From contig WQZT01000053.1 of NCBI GenBank assembly GCA_009780595.1, positions 1-9,254 on the forward strand: 9,254 nt of DNA, given 5' to 3'. This DNA is from Treponema sp. GTDB lineage: Bacteria; Spirochaetota; Spirochaetia; Treponematales; Breznakiellaceae. The stretch's first letter is position 1; each line of letters starts with the position of its first letter. The position numbers were made by a program, and so were the translations under genes. The notes below the pieces were generated by a model. The model had not been told where the DNA came from and did no database searches. It saw nothing but the letters and a program-made list of their open reading frames with translations. Shown piece by piece: positions 5,878 through 9,254 of the stretch.

Positions 5878-7134
5878 AGTATTTATTTGTCGAAAGCTGT
5901 TTTTTCAGATATATACCGCCCCAATGCAAAAGTTGTGCGTTTTTTGCTTGTTCTGGTTTTAACTGGAGTTGCCCACGGTTTATACCGCGGCGTACAAGAT
6001 AATTACCTTGCAGAAATCATCCACGTTACACCGTTTCAACGCGGTATTGTCGAGTTCTTTCGGGAACTACCAGGATTGCTCTTGGTGTTCATCCTCGCCG
6101 TCATGTACCGTTTTGCGGACAGCCGCGTTTTTAAGACGGGCATTGCGCTGGTAACGGGAGGCATGGTTGGGCTTCTGTTTAGCACAGCCAGCCCACGCCT
6201 GATGTCGATGTTTTTCGTGGTGCTGTTTATGGTCGTGCAGAGTGTGGGCGAGCATATCATCATGCCAATTCGGGCAACAATCTCCATGGATATTGCAAAG
6301 CGCGAAAAAACCGGAGCATCGCTTGGGATGACTAGTTCGCTCATGCACCTCGGGCATATTCTTGGCTTTGTTCTTATCATCCTCCTGTTCTTCACGCTTG
6401 GACAGGCAGGCATTCCTCGCGGCGATATTTTCGGCTACCGCATTGCATTTGGTCTTGCTGTCGGTCTTATGGTTGCCGCATTGCTCGTAGCTCTTGCCTT
6501 GCAGGAAACTACGCTGAAAACGCCGCGCCGCCGGTTTTACTTTGCAAAGAAGTTCAGCACCTACTACATGCTTGAAGTTTTTTACGGCGCGCGCAAGCAG
6601 GTTTTCCTCACCTTTGCGCCGTATGTGCTCATTCTTCAGTACGGAGCCGATCCGTCAATTATGTCGCTGTTGTACGCAGTGTCCGCCGGTTTCGGTATAC
6701 TGTGCAGCCCGCTTATCGGCAGACTCATCGACCGAATCGGGTACAAAGCGGTCATGGTAACCGATACGATTGTACTTGTCGGCGTTTGCTTTTTGTACGG
6801 GTTTTCCCACCGCCTGTTTGCGCCGGGCATCGCATTTATCGTTGTGTGCGTCAACTTCGTGCTTGACTCGATTATCTCACTGGCAAGTATAGCGACCAAC
6901 GTGTATGTCAAACGCATTTCATCGTCGCAGGAAGAAGTCGCCTCGACGTTATCGACAGGCATTTCGGTAAACCACTTTATCAGCATAATCATCGCGCTTA
7001 TCGGCGGCTGGGTGTGGAAAGTCATGGGGATCGAAACGCTCTTTATGATTTCGGCAACGCTTGGACTTATCAGCAGTGTATATGCCGCAACCATCAAAAA
7101 GACCGAGGAGTACGTACCTGCTGGAAGCGGTTGA
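5872..7134 (+). CDS. Major facilitator superfamily transporter, substrate unknown
   Basis: This is a 420-residue integral inner-membrane protein with about 12 hydrophobic segments in two halves. The first half has segments at about 22-40, 60-78, 85-102, 108-130, 150-175 and 188-210. A basic cytoplasmic loop follows (KTPRRRFYFAKK, about 217-228), and then six more segments. The second half carries GRLIDRIGYKAVM at about 283-295, the MFS motif A-like loop (G-x-x-x-D-R-x-G). The equivalent first-half loop (YRFADSRVFKTG) is degenerate. The length is typical of the family. ATG 5872 is preferred because homology-like hydrophobic sequence follows soon after. The frame could extend to 5773, but that would run into pcrA's own start on the other strand. 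The ribosome binding site is weak, and the start codon lies in an inverted repeat. Drug efflux, sugar or other substrates cannot be told apart, and neither neighbour suggests one. Confidence 0.8.
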   Translation: MSSIYLSKAVFSDIYRPNAKVVRFLLVLVLTGVAHGLYRGVQDNYLAEIIHVTPFQRGIVEFFRELPGLLLVFILAVMYRFADSRVFKTGIALVTGGMVGLLFSTASPRLMSMFFVVLFMVVQSVGEHIIMPIRATISMDIAKREKTGASLGMTSSLMHLGHILGFVLIILLFFTLGQAGIPRGDIFGYRIAFGLAVGLMVAALLVALALQETTLKTPRRRFYFAKKFSTYYMLEVFYGARKQVFLTFAPYVLILQYGADPSIMSLLYAVSAGFGILCSPLIGRLIDRIGYKAVMVTDTIVLVGVCFLYGFSHRLFAPGIAFIVVCVNFVLDSIISLASIATNVYVKRISSSQEEVASTLSTGISVNHFISIIIALIGGWVWKVMGIETLFMISATLGLISSVYAATIKKTEEYVPAGSG

Positions 7135-7177
7135 ATTACACGGAAGAGGTAAGATTTTTGTAAGACGATGTGCGCTC

Positions 7178-7206
7178 TTGCAAATATTGGTCATTTAACG
7201 TACATT
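7178..7206 (+). promoter_or_regulatory. Probable promoter for the 509-residue conserved gene
   Basis: TTGCAA (7178-7183) and TACATT (7201-7206) are separated by exactly 17 bp, each matching the sigma-70-type consensus at 4 of 6 positions. The start of transcription would be near 7213, leaving a leader of about 16 nt that contains the GGAGGG ribosome binding site. No terminator is visible after the MFS gene in this 94-bp gap, so read-through is also possible. Confidence 0.45.
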
Positions 7207-7217
7207 AAAGGTGAGTT

Positions 7218-7223
7218 GGAGGG
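7218..7223 (+). promoter_or_regulatory. Ribosome binding site deciding the start at 7229
   Basis: GGAGGG lies 5 nt before ATG 7229. This favours that ATG over the upstream in-frame GTG at 7211, which has no comparable site and would place the GGAGGG inside the coding region. Confidence 0.75.
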
Positions 7224-7228
7224 AAACC

Positions 7229-8758
7229 ATGCCAGATGTCATTGGTAAAGTAATCAATTTTATTTCGAGGGACACTACGCCTGCTTCCGACAAAGATATT
7301 TTACTAAAACAATTGAACAAAGAGATCGCCCAAAATAAATATGCCAAGTTTTTCCGTGTCAAGCAGCGGGAAGTTGACGCATCGTTCGCGCAGTATTTTT
7401 TTAATATCTATCAGGTTGTTTACCCGCTGCAAACTTTTTTGAAAAATCCTGAAAACGAAGCGAAAATCAAACAGATTACGCTGGAAGCTTTTTTGGATAA
7501 ATCGATAAAAGATATGGTAAAAAAACTCAGCCCGGATGTAATTGCGGATCGCAGGAGAACTGCCGGAGCTGAGCTTGCAGACCAGCTTGGGCAAGAATTA
7601 TCCAACCTGGTTTCCAATTTTGACTCTCCAAAAATTGCCGAAGCGGATTGGTGCTACAACCTTGTACGATTGTTGCGGCAGTTTGTGCTTTTCAATTTTT
7701 GCGCCTTGCTTAAAAAATTCGACCCTGAGATGAGGGAGGGCGATTTTCAAACGTTGCCCAAGTTCACCGAAGTGGAAGCGAATTTCATTGCCCCTGAATT
7801 GGCAACGTTTATGTCCGTTATGCCCGACACTGAAATAAGCAGCAACTGGAAAATGGTATTCGAGATTTTCAAGTATTGCAATGGCGGAGTCGACGTTATT
7901 CCTCCTGTACAATGGAACAATTTGCTGAGCAGTTTAAAAGATATTAATCAATCGAAAATCCTTGATCTCATCGGAAAGATGGCAGTGGGCAATCCCATCT
8001 GGGAAGTTAAACGTACCATTCCTGAGCACAAGGCGCTGTCCGCTGAGTGGTTGGAAATTCGCTGCGAGGAAGTTCACGCTGCTATTTCAGGAATACTTGG
8101 CAGTCAAAAAAATGCCCAGGTAAACGCGCTTTCGACTGCAGTTTTTGGAGCAGGTGAAATCACTGCGCTTGAATTTTATACTGTTGCGAAAGAAAGAATT
8201 CTGCTCGACAAAGGGCTTGAACATTTTGTCTACGCTCCGGCGCTGGGGCATTTCCTGGCGTTTATCCGTGAGTATATCGAAAGGGAAATTCAGGAACTGT
8301 GCGATATACTTCTTGTTCGCGGGCAATGGACAGATATTGTCGCATCGCGGGCAATGTCCGAAAGTTACCACGAAGTTATTGGCATTACCAAAGAAATACT
8401 TGAGCTTGACGAGAGCCTTGATGATAACGGCAGCAACGGTGCGCGTTTGCGGGGTGCGTTGCTGAGGGTTGATCGCGATAGAACGCAACGGCGTTACATC
8501 AACAACATTATCAGTTCGGTGAACGAAGAGGCGCTGAATATTCTTAACCGGGCAACTCCTGCGCTGATTGTTGTGGGCAAGCATTTTAAGATGCTGATGA
8601 ACGACATTAATAAAAAGCCGTCTGAGCTTATTATGAACTGGAAGGAGCTGGCTTCGTATTCCAAGTTGCCGATGTCCCAGAGAATTACTGTGATGTATCA
8701 AAAGATAAACTACTTCGTGCAGTTAATGGTTTTGGAAACGAAGCCGCTGGAAGAATAG
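7229..8758 (+). CDS. Conserved spirochaete protein, DUF5312-like, function unknown
   Basis: This is a 509-residue protein with no signal peptide and no clear membrane segment, so it is probably cytoplasmic. It is rich in predicted helix throughout. Recognisable stretches include KYAKFFRVKQREVDASFAQY near the N-terminus, RLLRQFVLFNFCALLKKFDP around 149-168, and a basic region (LRVDRDRTQRRYINNII) around 412-428. I recognise no enzyme motif, nucleotide-binding loop or metal site. The overall character and length match my recollection of a spirochaete-restricted family annotated as DUF5312, but I cannot confirm this without a profile search. ATG 7229 has an excellent ribosome binding site and a plausible promoter just upstream, so the gene may be its own transcription unit. 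Its stop is 9 bp from the mazG stop on the other strand. No function is proposed. Confidence 0.75.
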   Translation: MPDVIGKVINFISRDTTPASDKDILLKQLNKEIAQNKYAKFFRVKQREVDASFAQYFFNIYQVVYPLQTFLKNPENEAKIKQITLEAFLDKSIKDMVKKLSPDVIADRRRTAGAELADQLGQELSNLVSNFDSPKIAEADWCYNLVRLLRQFVLFNFCALLKKFDPEMREGDFQTLPKFTEVEANFIAPELATFMSVMPDTEISSNWKMVFEIFKYCNGGVDVIPPVQWNNLLSSLKDINQSKILDLIGKMAVGNPIWEVKRTIPEHKALSAEWLEIRCEEVHAAISGILGSQKNAQVNALSTAVFGAGEITALEFYTVAKERILLDKGLEHFVYAPALGHFLAFIREYIEREIQELCDILLVRGQWTDIVASRAMSESYHEVIGITKEILELDESLDDNGSNGARLRGALLRVDRDRTQRRYINNIISSVNEEALNILNRATPALIVVGKHFKMLMNDINKKPSELIMNWKELASYSKLPMSQRITVMYQKINYFVQLMVLETKPLEE

Positions 8759-8767
8759 CGCGTTTGC

Positions 8768-9254
8768 CTATGGCAGTTTTGCCATGTTCCAGTATTGCTC
8801 CATCACTGCAAGGTTGGCGGCGTTCATCTGAGCGCCGCTTTTTTTCATCCGCTTCTCCACGAAATTGAAACGCTCGGTGAACTTGGTGTTTGTCCGCTGG
8901 AGGGCAACTGACGGCTGAACGTTAAAAAAGCGGCAGAGATTTATCACCGAGAAAAGCAGGTCGCCCAGTTCGCCTTCCAGCGCGTCTGCCGAATCTGTCG
9001 TATCTGCCGCCGCGGCAGACTGAACTTCTTCCAATTCCTCTTTAACTTTGTCGATTACCTGCGCCGCCGTTGTCCAATCAAACCCGACTGTGGCGGCTTT
9101 CTTCTGGAGCTTCCACGCCCTGTCTAGCGGAGGAAGTCCGCGGCGCACTTCGTCAAGAAGGCAGTCTTTTGGTTTGCGGCCTTCCTGTTCCACTTTTATC
9201 TTTGCCCAGTTTTTGAGAATTTCCTCGGTTGATAGCGTGGCGGCTTCTGCGCCG
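8768..9254 (-). CDS. mazG: MazG nucleoside triphosphate pyrophosphohydrolase, C-terminal part
   Basis: This is an open frame of 162 codons entering from the right edge; the N-terminal MazG domain and start lie outside the window. MazG hydrolyses (d)NTPs to NMP and pyrophosphate, removing abnormal nucleotides and modulating stress signalling. The visible part begins with the inter-domain linker (EEILKNWAKIKVEQEGRKP, then GLPPLDRAWKLQKKAATVGFDW). The second catalytic domain follows with the metal-binding EExxE...ExxD signature (KEELEEVQ and, after an acidic/alanine stretch, EGELGDLLFSVINL) and the family's TKFTERFNFVEKRM helix. Catalytic acidic residues are all present. The reading frame continues upstream of GTG 9191-9193 with clear MazG sequence, so that codon is not the start. 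It is convergent with the gene on the left, and the stop codon lies in a hairpin (8770-8785). Confidence 0.93.
   Translation of the reverse strand, partial: GAEAATLSTEEILKNWAKIKVEQEGRKPKDCLLDEVRRGLPPLDRAWKLQKKAATVGFDWTTAAQVIDKVKEELEEVQSAAAADTTDSADALEGELGDLLFSVINLCRFFNVQPSVALQRTNTKFTERFNFVEKRMKKSGAQMNAANLAVMEQYWNMAKLP
8770..8785. repeat. Perfect 6-bp hairpin at the convergent mazG 3' end
   Basis: ATGGCA (8770-8775) and TGCCAT (8780-8785) enclose a GTTT loop. The hairpin overlaps the last mazG codons and one base of its stop, and it lies 11 bp past the stop of the convergent gene. It has no T-run on either strand, so it is at best a weak or non-canonical terminator. Confidence 0.45.

Noticed and set aside
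7211..7228. GTG 7211 as start of the 509-residue gene
   Set aside because: It has no ribosome binding site, lies at the predicted transcription start, and would swallow the good GGAGGG that serves ATG 7229.
8087..8701. 204-codon minus-strand frame opposite the DUF5312-like gene
   Set aside because: It lies wholly within the better-supported plus-strand gene and has no ribosome binding site or recognisable protein character.
8770..8785. Rho-independent terminator at the convergent gene ends
   Set aside because: The hairpin is clear, but no T-run follows on either strand.

Overview
The window looks like an ordinary chromosomal segment of a spirochaete, most likely a Treponema relative. The evidence is a receptor with the treponeme style of paired PAS modules and MCP signalling helix, a large all-soluble protein that resembles a spirochaete-only family, and the mixed-strand gene order. 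Base composition is roughly balanced overall. It is clearly GC-rich in the middle of the aminotransferase-like gene (about 2700-3100) and AT-rich in the intergenic region at 600-740. I see no tRNA, rRNA, CRISPR array, insertion sequence, phage gene or recognisable defence module.

Layout from left to right. Positions 1-591 (minus) hold the N-terminal part of an RNB-family (RNase II-like) exoribonuclease that runs off the left edge. A 147-bp divergent intergenic region (592-738) is rich in inverted repeats. Next, on the plus strand, is a membrane-anchored double-PAS chemotaxis receptor (739-2389). It is split by a frameshift near 1724-1744 and appears to lack its normal C-terminal end, so it is probably a decaying gene. 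A minus-strand pair follows: a PcrA/UvrD-type helicase (3414-5774) and, directly abutting it, an aminotransferase-shaped protein with no visible PLP lysine (2463-3413). A 97-bp divergent gap separates pcrA from a plus-strand MFS transporter (5872-7134). A 94-bp gap with a plausible promoter leads to a 509-residue conserved protein resembling the spirochaete family DUF5312 (7229-8758). It converges, with only 9 bp between stop codons, on the C-terminal part of mazG (8768-9254, minus), which runs off the right edge.

The genes do not form one pathway. The clearest functional link is the head-to-tail abutment pcrA -> aminotransferase-like gene (TGAATG, with a strong ribosome binding site inside pcrA). 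PcrA (DNA repair and restart), MazG (NTP clean-up) and the exoribonuclease (RNA turnover) are housekeeping. No convincing new multi-gene system is visible. The best leads are the PLP-lysine-less aminotransferase-like protein with its octapeptide repeat, the uncharacterised 509-residue protein, and the palindromes sharing an ATGAGT/ACTCAT core in the two divergent intergenic regions.
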